Assembly (NCBI RefSeq): GCF_003688895.1
Contig: NZ_REFV01000001.1
Coordinates: forward strand, 1 to 64,000
Reading direction: 5' to 3'
Origin: Dokdonia sinensis
GTDB lineage: Bacteria > Bacteroidota > Bacteroidia > Flavobacteriales > Flavobacteriaceae
DNA length: 64,000 bases
Shown here piece after piece: positions 51,117 to 59,728 of the stretch. The notes beneath the pieces are model-generated. The model searched no databases, had not been told where the DNA came from, and saw nothing but the letters and a program-made list of their open reading frames with translations. Positions within the stretch are counted from its first letter, which is position 1. Each line of letters opens with the position of its first letter. Both the position numbers and the translations under genes were made by a program.

Positions 51117-52787
51117 ATGATAAAAACATACTGGAATAAAGGAGGGAAACAGAAACGTATCGTGATAATAAGCGGTATTATTCTCTTACTGCTGCTTTTC
51201 TTTTTACGTGATGACTATCAGCCAGCGCTTCTGTTTTTAAGGAAGTATGTGTTTGTAATTTTAGTGAGTTTGCTCTTCTTGTGGTTAACGCTTAGAAAAT
51301 TTCGCGCAAGCGCACAGACAGGAAGGCGCATTTTAATTCTTGCTGGAATTGGGGCATTCTTTTTTACGATTTGGTTTCTAGGTTGGAAGACGGGACTGTA
51401 TCAATATATGCAAACCTATAATGTTTACAATAACCTCAACAAGATAGAATTACAGGAGTTACCACTGACACGTAACGAGCGCATACAACCATACAACAAC
51501 ATTGTTACGATGGCCTACGAGTCTGTAGGGGAAACGCAGGAAGTATCGCCACCACAGCTGGTGCGCATTGACACGGTAAATCAATGGACGATGGCCGTAC
51601 AACCTGCTAAAGAATACTCTTGGCAACGTATGAACGACAACACAGAGGAACTATTTACGGTAGAAAGCACCTCACCATTCCCGCGATTTTCCACAGATAA
51701 TCGTATTCCGGTGACTTTTTCTATTGGCGAATCACTGGCCTTTAGTCGAAACACTTATAATGCGGTGGTGCAACGTTTCAATTTCTTTCAGTTGTTCACA
51801 CTAGAGCCTAGCCAAGTGTATTATATGAAAAACGATGCTGGAAAATGGGTGCAGGTTGTAAACCTGATAAAATGGAAAGGATTTTTCTTCCCATATCCCT
51901 CTTACGGTGGAGTGATGATTATAGACTCTGGAGAACACGACGCAGGAGATTATCTTGAACGTATTACCATAGGAAAGGGAACGTATGTCGCGCCAGATGA
52001 AATTAAGAATTATCCATTCCTTACTAGGCAAAACACGCTGAGTGAAAAGGTCTCAAGACTACAAGCTAAATCATTGCAGTTTTTGGGTGGCTTTACAGAT
52101 CCGCTACCGTGGAATATGGAGACTGCAGTTAAGATTCCAGATCTGGAAGATGACCAAAACCAACAACCCTTTGTCACCGATTTTGATTTTGATGGAATGG
52201 CTGTAGATGCTTACAGTGGTTTGTACCACTGGTTTGGGTTAGAGCCCATAGGCGATGAGCGCACGAGTCTTGCTTTCTCGATACTCATACCAGGAGACGG
52301 AACAGACAAGTTATATTATTACAATCACGCGGGCAAAAAGGAAGGTCTTGCTGGAGTAAGTGCTATGCCTCTAAAAGTGATTGAGTCGAGAAAAGAATAC
52401 GATTGGTCTGTAAACAAGGCCGTCGAGTTTAGACCATTTATTAAAAAGATTGCCGGTAGGAAACGTCTCTTTGTCATCAGTACCATTGCCGCAAAGCGCG
52501 ATGACAGTAAGAAATTTGATGGCGCAGCCACACCAGACCTTGCGCTTGTAGATGCTGAGTATCGTGATGTCATCTGGGTAGATGCAAAACACCCCTCGCA
52601 ATGGGAAACTACCATACTGAAGCAACTGGGCGAAACCTGGAAAACATCAGAGCGTCTCACCGATGAACAGTTATATCCTGCCAAACAAAATCCTGATATT
52701 GAAGATGCTATTGAAGGAATGTCTATTCCGCAAGATACTATAATGACGGAGCGTCCCGTATCTATGCTCGATTCTTTGAATAACTAG
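51117..52787 (+). CDS. Membrane protein with large periplasmic domain, last gene of the AAA locus
   Basis: The 556 residues begin with three helices (about 16-30, 42-58 and 71-90). By the positive-inside rule (basic N-terminus, basic RKFRASAQTGRR loop) the remaining 450 residues lie in the periplasm. That domain has many aromatic beta segments (NLIKWKGFFFPYPSYGGVMIID, VTDFDFDGMAVDAYSGLYHWFGL) and no enzyme motif I know. It ends with a low-complexity acidic tail. As the only component with an extracytoplasmic domain it could sense or engage envelope substrates for the cytosolic AAA machine; this is inference from topology. Confidence 0.65.
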   Translation: MIKTYWNKGGKQKRIVIISGIILLLLLFFLRDDYQPALLFLRKYVFVILVSLLFLWLTLRKFRASAQTGRRILILAGIGAFFFTIWFLGWKTGLYQYMQTYNVYNNLNKIELQELPLTRNERIQPYNNIVTMAYESVGETQEVSPPQLVRIDTVNQWTMAVQPAKEYSWQRMNDNTEELFTVESTSPFPRFSTDNRIPVTFSIGESLAFSRNTYNAVVQRFNFFQLFTLEPSQVYYMKNDAGKWVQVVNLIKWKGFFFPYPSYGGVMIIDSGEHDAGDYLERITIGKGTYVAPDEIKNYPFLTRQNTLSEKVSRLQAKSLQFLGGFTDPLPWNMETAVKIPDLEDDQNQQPFVTDFDFDGMAVDAYSGLYHWFGLEPIGDERTSLAFSILIPGDGTDKLYYYNHAGKKEGLAGVSAMPLKVIESRKEYDWSVNKAVEFRPFIKKIAGRKRLFVISTIAAKRDDSKKFDGAATPDLALVDAEYRDVIWVDAKHPSQWETTILKQLGETWKTSERLTDEQLYPAKQNPDIEDAIEGMSIPQDTIMTERPVSMLDSLNN

Positions 52788-52795
52788 AAGAGCGA

Positions 52796-52830
52796 TTGAT
52801 GTTTTCGGGATTTTGGAATTGGTATATTTG
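52796..52830 (+). promoter_or_regulatory. Probable promoter of ubiA-maf
   Basis: TATATTTG at 52823-52830 matches TAnnTTTG exactly; TTG at 52796-52798 lies 24 nt upstream, just beyond the usual range. The expected start is near 52836, before the GTG at 52853. It separates ubiA-maf from the six-gene locus. Confidence 0.5.
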
Positions 52831-52852
52831 ACCAAAGCAACTCATCATTCTT

Positions 52853-53773
52853 GTGCTGTTCCTAAAAATCATACGACTTCCCAATCTCGTGATGATGGCT
52901 CTTTTACAGGGTGTCGTTCAGTTTGGGGTGCTTCCCTATTTTTCAGAGGCAAGGCAATTATCTTCAGCCGAATTTGTGCTTCTCGTTCTGGCGACGGTTT
53001 GTATTGCAGCAGGCGGTTACATACTAAATGATTACTGCGATGTAAGAACCGATTTAGTCAATAAACCAGGACGGGCTATTGTGGGAAGTACGCTTTCGCG
53101 AAAGCGAACTCTACATCTCTATCTTATCACCACAGGGCTGGGACTATTTTTAGGAGCTCTATTATGCCTAGTAGCACAAAAGTGGGTGCTATTCTTGTTA
53201 TTTGTAGCGATTGTCGCGATGTTAAATTTTTACTCAAAAAGCCTGAAGGGTGTTGCCGTTTTAGGTAATCTTCTGGTGAGTTGGCTCGTTGCGCTTACCC
53301 TAATCACGATAGCGCTTTTTGCAATACCATTTGCTCACTTAGAGCCAAAAGTTATATCGCAAAGTGATTTTGCCCGCGTGATCTGGTACTTTATCGTCTT
53401 TGCGATGGTACTTACATTCCTACGGGAAGTCGTAAAGGACCTTGAGGATATAAAAGGTGACTATGCATCTGGACATAAAACATTGCCCATTGTTTTTGGC
53501 ATTGAGAGAACCGCAAGGTTTGCATCGGTGTTTGGGATGGCTTGTTTATTTCTCATCGCTTTGTTTACTTTTACCGCAATTACAAATCATATCCTACAAG
53601 GAGCCCTTATTATGGGCACCGTTGCACCTTTAGGATATGTGGCGTCACAACTTTGGGAGGCTAGGAAGCCAGAACAATTTGGCCGATTGTCCACCATACT
53701 TAAGATCGTAATGCTTGTAGGTGTACTTCTTATACCATTCATCGCTCAATATATTGCACATGCTCAAGGATAA
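52853..53773 (+). CDS. UbiA-family prenyltransferase, geranylgeranylglycerol-phosphate geranylgeranyltransferase-like
   Basis: This 306-residue polytopic membrane enzyme attaches a prenyl chain to a small acceptor. Two Asp-rich motifs bind the Mg-diphosphate: NDYCDVRTD (residues 59-67) and DLEDIKGDYASGHKTLPI. The N-terminus (KIIRLPNLVMMALLQGVVQF) matches the Bacteroidota group usually annotated as geranylgeranylglycerol-phosphate geranylgeranyltransferase. The start is GTG at 52853. The maf gene overlaps its 3' end by 14 nt. A palindrome copy encodes LSRKR in a cytosolic loop (53091-53106). Confidence 0.88.
   Translation: MLFLKIIRLPNLVMMALLQGVVQFGVLPYFSEARQLSSAEFVLLVLATVCIAAGGYILNDYCDVRTDLVNKPGRAIVGSTLSRKRTLHLYLITTGLGLFLGALLCLVAQKWVLFLLFVAIVAMLNFYSKSLKGVAVLGNLLVSWLVALTLITIALFAIPFAHLEPKVISQSDFARVIWYFIVFAMVLTFLREVVKDLEDIKGDYASGHKTLPIVFGIERTARFASVFGMACLFLIALFTFTAITNHILQGALIMGTVAPLGYVASQLWEARKPEQFGRLSTILKIVMLVGVLLIPFIAQYIAHAQG
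53091..53106. repeat. Palindrome family copy inside the ubiA gene
   Basis: An exact CGCTTTCGCGAAAGCG copy is read as LSRKR at residues 81-85. Confidence 0.95.
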
Positions 53774-54347
53774 ACTCAAACATAAAAACATCATCCTCGC
53801 CTCTGGTTCTCCCAGACGACAACTCTTTTTTAAAGAACTAGGGTTGGATTTTACTATTGATCTTAAACCAGTGGACGAGATTTTCCCTGAGCTTTTAAAA
53901 GGAAGTGAGATTACAGATTACCTATCACAACTCAAGGCTTCTGCTTTTAGTGAACTAGGCAAATCAGACATTTTAGTAACCAGCGACACCATCGTGTGGC
54001 ATATGGATAAAGCCCTTAATAAACCACAAGATCGTGCAGAAGCCGTGACTATGATTTCCAGCCTCTCCGGAAATACCCACGAGGTCATTACCTCTGTATC
54101 CTTTACCACTTCAAAAAAGCAGGTTACTATAAATGACACTACAAAAGTCACTTTTAAAACCCTCACTCCTGCCGAAATAGATTATTATATCGATAATTTT
54201 CAGCCCTATGACAAGGCCGGTGGCTATGGCGTTCAAGAATGGTTTGGCTACATAGCCGTGACGCATATTGATGGATCATATTTTAATGTGATGGGAATGC
54301 CATTGCATAAAGTTTATGAAATCTTAAATCAACTTGCTGGGCATTAG
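53760..54347 (+). CDS. Maf family nucleotide pyrophosphatase
   Basis: This 195-residue Maf protein hydrolyses non-canonical or UTP/dTTP-type nucleotides to monophosphates. The start at ATG 53760 (MLKDKLKHKNIILASGSPRR) gives the normal length; the longer frame from 53721 adds 13 unrelated residues. Motifs are ASGSPRRQ, LVTSDTIVW, the KPQDRAEAVTMISSLSG segment and YDKAGGYGVQ near the end. It overlaps the ubiA stop by 14 nt, so the two are cotranscribed. Confidence 0.92.
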   Translation: MLKDKLKHKNIILASGSPRRQLFFKELGLDFTIDLKPVDEIFPELLKGSEITDYLSQLKASAFSELGKSDILVTSDTIVWHMDKALNKPQDRAEAVTMISSLSGNTHEVITSVSFTTSKKQVTINDTTKVTFKTLTPAEIDYYIDNFQPYDKAGGYGVQEWFGYIAVTHIDGSYFNVMGMPLHKVYEILNQLAGH

Positions 54348-54402
54348 ACCAACCTTACTCAGGGCTATTGTGTCACTAATGATTTAAAGATTATTTCAAT
54401 TC

Positions 54403-54418
54403 CGCTTTCGCGAAAGCG
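54403..54418. repeat. Palindrome family copy between maf and the M14 peptidase gene
   Basis: An exact CGCTTTCGCGAAAGCG copy lies 55 nt after the maf stop codon. Confidence 0.95.
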
Positions 54419-54473
54419 AACAACATCAAGTAAAAACGTTTACATTCTAACTGGAAAATTTGCATTTATGTCG

Positions 54474-54507
54474 AAAAACATCGATTAAATGCTATTTTAT
54501 TTCGATG
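54474..54507. promoter_or_regulatory. Candidate regulatory element upstream of the M14 surface peptidase gene
   Basis: AAAAACATCGATTAAAT (54474-54490) recurs with one mismatch at 59586-59602, at nearly the same distance to the start codon (146 and 143 nt). Here CATCGATTAAAT is also followed by the inverted ATTTCGATG (54499-54507). A related sequence is upstream of the T9SS gene at 18306. Confidence 0.45.
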
Positions 54508-54536
54508 TTATACACAAATAATCGTGTTTTACTTGT

Positions 54537-54564
54537 TTGTACTTTTCTTTTTTTATTACATTTG
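54537..54564 (+). promoter_or_regulatory. Promoter of the M14 surface peptidase gene
   Basis: TACATTTG (54557-54564) is an exact TAnnTTTG; TTG occurs at 54537-54539 (17-nt spacer) and at 54533-54535 (21-nt spacer). Transcription would start near 54570, leaving a leader of about 50 nt. Confidence 0.65.
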
Positions 54565-54619
54565 GTTACCCAAATTATTGAAAGTCATCCTCAAGAGAGC
54601 TTTCAAAACTTACCTAAAT

Positions 54620-57600
54620 ATGAAGAAAATTACATTATTGACAGCACTTATTTGTGCCCTTTCTGTTTTTAGTCAAGATAGTCCACAACGTATTTCTATA
54701 TCAAATATAGACCAGTCAAAAGCAACGTTACTTACAGATGCTGGTATCGACTTGCGATGTGGAGCTCAAATTAATGAAGGTAACCTCATATTAGAACTAG
54801 GTCCTAACGAGCTCAACACCCTTAAAGATTTAAACGTAGATTATAAGGTTGAAATAGAAGATCTTTTTGACTTCTATAAAGAGCAAACTGACCGCTACTT
54901 ACCTATAGCAAAGCGAGAACTAGAGTTGAGTAAACGAGCCACCAAGGCAACTAAAACCTCTACAGGTAGTGTTATTTTGGATAGCTTTCTTCAAACAGAA
55001 GGGACACAAGAAGTAGATTGGGTCACCCCTACTAACTTTAAACTAGGTGCATCTATGATGGGATGCCTTACAATAAGTGAGGTAGAGTCAGAAATGAATT
55101 TAATGCACTCCTTTTTTCCTAATTTGATTTCGGCAAAGATGGATGCAGGAGCTCCTTCTAATACAAAAACCTATGGAAACACGCTAGGGACTGCTACTTG
55201 GGGACCTCAGACAGTATATTACTCCAGAATGACTAGTGATCAAGATTCTGATGAAGGCACTAAACCTCAAATTCTCATCACCTCAATGATTCACGCCCGT
55301 GAGGTCAGTGCTCTTATGAGTAATATGTTTTTTATGTGGTATTTACTAGAGAACTATGCTACAGACCCTGCAATAAAGCATTTACTCGATAATAATGAAA
55401 TTTACTTTATCCCTGTTGTAAATCCAGACGGATTACTTTGGAATGAAACCATAGCACCGAGTGGCGGCGGGTTTCAACGTAAGAACCTACGTGTAAACTC
55501 TGGTGATAGTGGAACAATAAACATAAATAACAACGATCGGGGTGTTGACTTAAATAGGAATTTTGATTACTTTTTTGGAAGTGCAGGTTCTGGTTCTTCA
55601 GGAGTTCCAAGTGCAGATTCATATAGAGGTCCTAATGCTTTTTCTGAGCCAGAATCGAGAATACTAAGAGATTTTGTTTTGTCTAGGAATTTTGAAACTG
55701 GATTGATGAACCACTCCTTTGCAAATGGGATTCCTCATCCTTACGGAGGTAATCCTACGTTTACCTCGGGCAGGGAAGATGAGATGCATAAGATGCACGA
55801 GGATATGACAAAATATAACCGTTATGTTTCTGGTGCTACTATTTTTTCTGCTGCAAATGGTATAGCAGATGACTGGATGTTAGGCGGTAACATAGATGGT
55901 AATGGCTCAGTTGGATCTGGACAAAATATTCTTGCTACAACTCCAGAACACGGAGGTACAGGTTTCTGGCCTAACCCTACTGACATTACACCTATTGCTA
56001 AAACAGGAATGCGTATCTATCTTACTGCAGTTTACTATGGTGGAAAGTATGCACGCCTTCACGACTTAACACAAAGCGATATTGCAACAATAACGGCAGA
56101 TCTTGATTTTGGTATAGAGCGGGTTGGTTTAGCAGGAAGTAACTTTTCCATAGAACTCTCGCCTGTTTCGAGTAATATCGTGTCTATGACATCGCCTACG
56201 ACACAAAGTCTTACAATGCTGGAGCAAAAGAACGTCTCTGGAACGGTGACTTTAGACCCATCTATACAACCTAACGATATTATTGAGTATAATGTTAAGT
56301 TACGTAATGAAGATAACGTCGTCATTTATGATGTGAATATCAAAAAGTATTTTCAGCCCTCGGTAATCTTTGCAGATGATGTGGATGCAAATGGATTGAG
56401 TAACTGGACGGTAACTGGAGATTGGTCTACAACAAATCAAAAACCTTATGCAGGCTCGCCATCTGGCAATACATCTATACGTAGCACCGCTACAATACCT
56501 TACGTAAATAATGGAAATGGTGTACTCACAACGAGCACATCCTATAGTCTTACAGATGTAAGTGAAGCTGTAGTGCAGTTTTATACGAAATGGGATCTAG
56601 AGCGTAACTTTGACTTTGTTGAGATTCAAGGTTCGACAAATGGAACTTCTTGGACTCCTCTAACAGGAAAATACAATAAACCAGAAGCTCAAAGTAATAC
56701 TAATGATGCACACGGAGGTAAAATTGGACTTCACGGATTTCAGTCTGGTGCGAGTAGTGGTCTGGTATATGACGGCGACCAGATGGATAAATGGGTAATG
56801 GAAGAAATTGAAATCTCCGCTGCTAAAAATAGTTTTTTATTAGGAAGCCCAACAGCATTTTTTAGATTCCGCTTTAGATCAGACGCTAATCAGCGTCCAG
56901 AAAGTTACAGCACGACGTATGAAGGATTTTCCATAGATGATTTTAAAATTATAGGGCCTCAAGTACCTTGTGCTCTGTCTGTTCCTACCAACATTTCCGT
57001 TTCTAATCTAGCAACGGTAAGTGCTACTATCTCTTGGGATGCAATTCCCTCTGCATCGTTTGATTTACGTTATAGGGAAAGTGGAACACCGTCGTGGACA
57101 ACTATCGTAGATATAACCACCCCAACCTATGATCTTACTGGACTTTCCCAAAGTACACAATATGAGGTTCAAGTACGGACAAAATGCGATACAGATGTAT
57201 CTGACTATAGTACTTTAGTGAACTTCACAACCCCGGCGCCAGGGGCGTATTGCACTTCAAATGGTAATAACTCGAGCGAAGAGTATATTTCTAATGTATC
57301 CCTAGGAACAATTGATAATCCTTCAACTTTAAATGAATCATCGAGTGGTTATACAGACTATACCTCCATCACGCCAGCAGATATAACTCTAAATAGTACT
57401 CCAACAATTTCTGTTGAAAAATCATTTGTGGGAGGTCCATTTACGGATGCAGTATCCGTTTGGATAGATTATAACCAAGACGGAGATTTTGATGATCCTG
57501 GAGAGCAAGTTATAGAAGATCCCTCCTCTACTAATAGTCTCGTCAATGTTGCTTTTAGTAATCCGGTCCCAGCAGATGCTTTGATAGGGAATACTAGAAT

Positions 57601-59464
57601 GCGCGTAGTGATGAAATTTCAAGGTGGTACTAATAATACGGCAGCCCCTGCTTCTTGTGGAACATACAATTTTGGAGAAACAGAAGATTATACTGTAAAC
57701 ATTGTAGAAGGACCTACATGCGAAATGACAACAATCTATAATGGGAGCTGGAATAATGGTTTTCCCGATAGTGCAAAGGAAGCTATTATAAATTCAAGCC
57801 TTACACTTAATACGTTAGATTTAGAATCCTGCTCACTTACTATAGAAGCTGGTGCAACCTTAACTATAAATGCTGGCCACTATGCCCGTATTCAAGGGGA
57901 TATTGTTGTAAATGGTACATTAATTATCGCACACGAAGGAAGCTTAGTCCAAGTAGATAATAATGCTAACGTAACTAAAAACGCTGGAGGAGTGATAGAA
58001 GTTCACAAGACTTCTCTGGATATGAAACCCCGTGATTTTATGTTTATGAGTAGCCCTATGACCGCCGAAACGCGCGATGGCGTATTTGGCAATGTTATCG
58101 ATGCGGCAACAAGCACCCTTGATCAAGCCTTTAGAGTTATTTATCTAAACCCTGAGAATTTTCAAGCAGATCCTGTAGTAACAGGTTACGGACCCTATGC
58201 TGGTGCAGAAACTTTTTTAAGTGTTGACAACACCTTTTTAGGTAATCACAATGCTAGTGAAGCAATCATTCCTGGAGAAGGATACATTATTTATCCTCAA
58301 GATTCTTATCTAGCAAATGGAATTACAACGACCTACGATTTTAACTTCAATAAAGGAACACTTAATAATGGGATTGTAAATTACCCTATTCAATATAACG
58401 GAACTACCATAGATAACTTCAATCTTATAGGTAATCCATATGCTAGCGCTATAGATATCAATAAACTTATTGCGGCAAATCCTATGATTAACGAAGTTTA
58501 CTTCTGGGAACATGTGACTACTCCTAACAATAGCCTCCCAGGTTATTTAGGAGAGAATCCATCGATGCAAGATTTTTCTATGCGCAACCTTACTACAGGT
58601 ATGCCTGCCGTAAATAATCCAGGAAGTACGCCTAGTCAGTTTATTGCATCTGGACAGGGGTTTGCCATAAAAGCAGACCAAGCCTACTCCACCACAGATC
58701 CTGTTGTAACGTTTACAAATGAGATGCGTAGTACAGGAAACAATGACCAGTTTAAGAATACCGCCGAAGAAAAAGATTTGATATGGCTCAAAATATCTAA
58801 TGAATTATTTGAGCTTGAAAGTAAAACAGCAATAGGCTTTTTACCTCAAGCGACAGAAAAACTTGATAAAGGATATGATAGTAAGCGTCTAGGTACTCCC
58901 CTTTCCATATTCTCTTTACTGAAAGATGGAACACAGCTGGGTATTCAGGGTTTAGGAGAATTTGACAACACTAAGGTGATCCCAATAGGCTTTGCCACAG
59001 CGATTGAACAGGTAACTACATATAGTATATCGCTAGATGATATAACAGGACCCTCGTTACAAAATACCGAAGTATATCTAATAGACACCACGTTTGAAAC
59101 GTATACAAACCTTAGAGAAAAACCTCACGTGTTTACGGCAACAACCGCTAATGACGGAAATCGATTTTACCTAGCATTCAATAAGAATGAAACACTAGGT
59201 ATTAATCAGGAATCTGTACTCTCTGATAGTATTGCCATTTACCCAAATCCAGTCAAAGAACGTTTTACAATATCTTATGATGGCAGAAGCATCCTTTTGA
59301 AGGCTATAGTAACCGATGTTCAAGGGAAGATGATTCAAGAATTTGACCTATCAAACTTTAAGTCTCTTAAATCTTTTGATTTAGCTAACTACGCTACAGG
59401 AATCTATTTTGTGCAAATTCAGTCATCCGCAGGGGTGGTTGTAAAACGTATTCTAAAACAATAA
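54620..59464 (+). CDS. T9SS type A secreted M14 zinc carboxypeptidase with FnIII and GEVED domains
   Basis: The protein has 1614 residues, starting at ATG 54620 (MKKITLLTALICALSVFSQD, a signal peptide); the longer frame to 54524 crosses the promoter. The M14 peptidase domain shows the zinc motif HAREVS (His225, Glu228), RGVDLNRNFDYFFG (about 307-320), the third zinc His in the NHSFANGIPHPYGG region and TPEHGGTGFWP with the catalytic Glu (about 442). A fibronectin type III domain (about 782-875), GEVED (about 875-1030), the module shared with the protein at 13516-18306 (about 1035-1540) and a type A sorting domain (IYPNPVKERFTISYDG to VVKRILKQ) follow. It probably degrades peptides at the cell surface. 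Confidence 0.93.
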   Translation: MKKITLLTALICALSVFSQDSPQRISISNIDQSKATLLTDAGIDLRCGAQINEGNLILELGPNELNTLKDLNVDYKVEIEDLFDFYKEQTDRYLPIAKRELELSKRATKATKTSTGSVILDSFLQTEGTQEVDWVTPTNFKLGASMMGCLTISEVESEMNLMHSFFPNLISAKMDAGAPSNTKTYGNTLGTATWGPQTVYYSRMTSDQDSDEGTKPQILITSMIHAREVSALMSNMFFMWYLLENYATDPAIKHLLDNNEIYFIPVVNPDGLLWNETIAPSGGGFQRKNLRVNSGDSGTININNNDRGVDLNRNFDYFFGSAGSGSSGVPSADSYRGPNAFSEPESRILRDFVLSRNFETGLMNHSFANGIPHPYGGNPTFTSGREDEMHKMHEDMTKYNRYVSGATIFSAANGIADDWMLGGNIDGNGSVGSGQNILATTPEHGGTGFWPNPTDITPIAKTGMRIYLTAVYYGGKYARLHDLTQSDIATITADLDFGIERVGLAGSNFSIELSPVSSNIVSMTSPTTQSLTMLEQKNVSGTVTLDPSIQPNDIIEYNVKLRNEDNVVIYDVNIKKYFQPSVIFADDVDANGLSNWTVTGDWSTTNQKPYAGSPSGNTSIRSTATIPYVNNGNGVLTTSTSYSLTDVSEAVVQFYTKWDLERNFDFVEIQGSTNGTSWTPLTGKYNKPEAQSNTNDAHGGKIGLHGFQSGASSGLVYDGDQMDKWVMEEIEISAAKNSFLLGSPTAFFRFRFRSDANQRPESYSTTYEGFSIDDFKIIGPQVPCALSVPTNISVSNLATVSATISWDAIPSASFDLRYRESGTPSWTTIVDITTPTYDLTGLSQSTQYEVQVRTKCDTDVSDYSTLVNFTTPAPGAYCTSNGNNSSEEYISNVSLGTIDNPSTLNESSSGYTDYTSITPADITLNSTPTISVEKSFVGGPFTDAVSVWIDYNQDGDFDDPGEQVIEDPSSTNSLVNVAFSNPVPADALIGNTRMRVVMKFQGGTNNTAAPASCGTYNFGETEDYTVNIVEGPTCEMTTIYNGSWNNGFPDSAKEAIINSSLTLNTLDLESCSLTIEAGATLTINAGHYARIQGDIVVNGTLIIAHEGSLVQVDNNANVTKNAGGVIEVHKTSLDMKPRDFMFMSSPMTAETRDGVFGNVIDAATSTLDQAFRVIYLNPENFQADPVVTGYGPYAGAETFLSVDNTFLGNHNASEAIIPGEGYIIYPQDSYLANGITTTYDFNFNKGTLNNGIVNYPIQYNGTTIDNFNLIGNPYASAIDINKLIAANPMINEVYFWEHVTTPNNSLPGYLGENPSMQDFSMRNLTTGMPAVNNPGSTPSQFIASGQGFAIKADQAYSTTDPVVTFTNEMRSTGNNDQFKNTAEEKDLIWLKISNELFELESKTAIGFLPQATEKLDKGYDSKRLGTPLSIFSLLKDGTQLGIQGLGEFDNTKVIPIGFATAIEQVTTYSISLDDITGPSLQNTEVYLIDTTFETYTNLREKPHVFTATTANDGNRFYLAFNKNETLGINQESVLSDSIAIYPNPVKERFTISYDGRSILLKAIVTDVQGKMIQEFDLSNFKSLKSFDLANYATGIYFVQIQSSAGVVVKRILKQ

Positions 59465-59486
59465 TTATTCAAAAATTAATAAGGAG

Positions 59487-59515
59487 CATCTAAAGAAATT
59501 TAGATGTTTTTTTTT
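59487..59515 (+). terminator. Terminator of the M14 peptidase gene
   Basis: CATCTAAA (59487-59494) and TTTAGATG (59499-59506) form an 8-bp stem with a GAAA tetraloop, followed by a run of nine T. It lies 22 nt after the stop codon. Confidence 0.9.
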
Positions 59516-59529
59516 GCTTTCGCGAAAGC
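59516..59529. repeat. Palindrome family copy directly after a terminator
   Basis: An exact GCTTTCGCGAAAGC copy begins at the end of the terminator T-run. It is the last copy in the window; none is seen in the following 4.5 kb. Confidence 0.95.
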
Positions 59530-59585
59530 GTATTTAGCCATCAAACACTCTTTCATAAGTTTTTTGAGATATAGCACACGATTTT

Positions 59586-59602
59586 AAAAACATCGATGAA
59601 AT
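59586..59602. promoter_or_regulatory. Candidate regulatory element upstream of the last T9SS-type gene
   Basis: AAAAACATCGATGAAAT matches the element at 54474 with one difference. It is followed by ACACAATTATAGGT, which resembles the ATACC-ATA-GGTAT repeat upstream of the T9SS gene at 18306. A weak -7-like GTAATTTG lies at 59666-59673 with TTG 22 nt upstream. Confidence 0.4.
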
Positions 59603-59728
59603 ACACAATTATAGGTCTAAATACGCATTTTTATGGTTTTTTGTTCGTTTACATTAAGAAAGTTTGTAATTTGTTCATACCAAATATGCAAAATGTCTAT
59701 CCCAAATGGCATTTGAAACCTACTCATT

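Noticed and set aside
52813-53031. Rightward 72-codon ORF overlapping the ubiA start
   Set aside because: It lies out of frame with the ubiA gene, begins upstream of the predicted promoter -7 box, and has no family resemblance.
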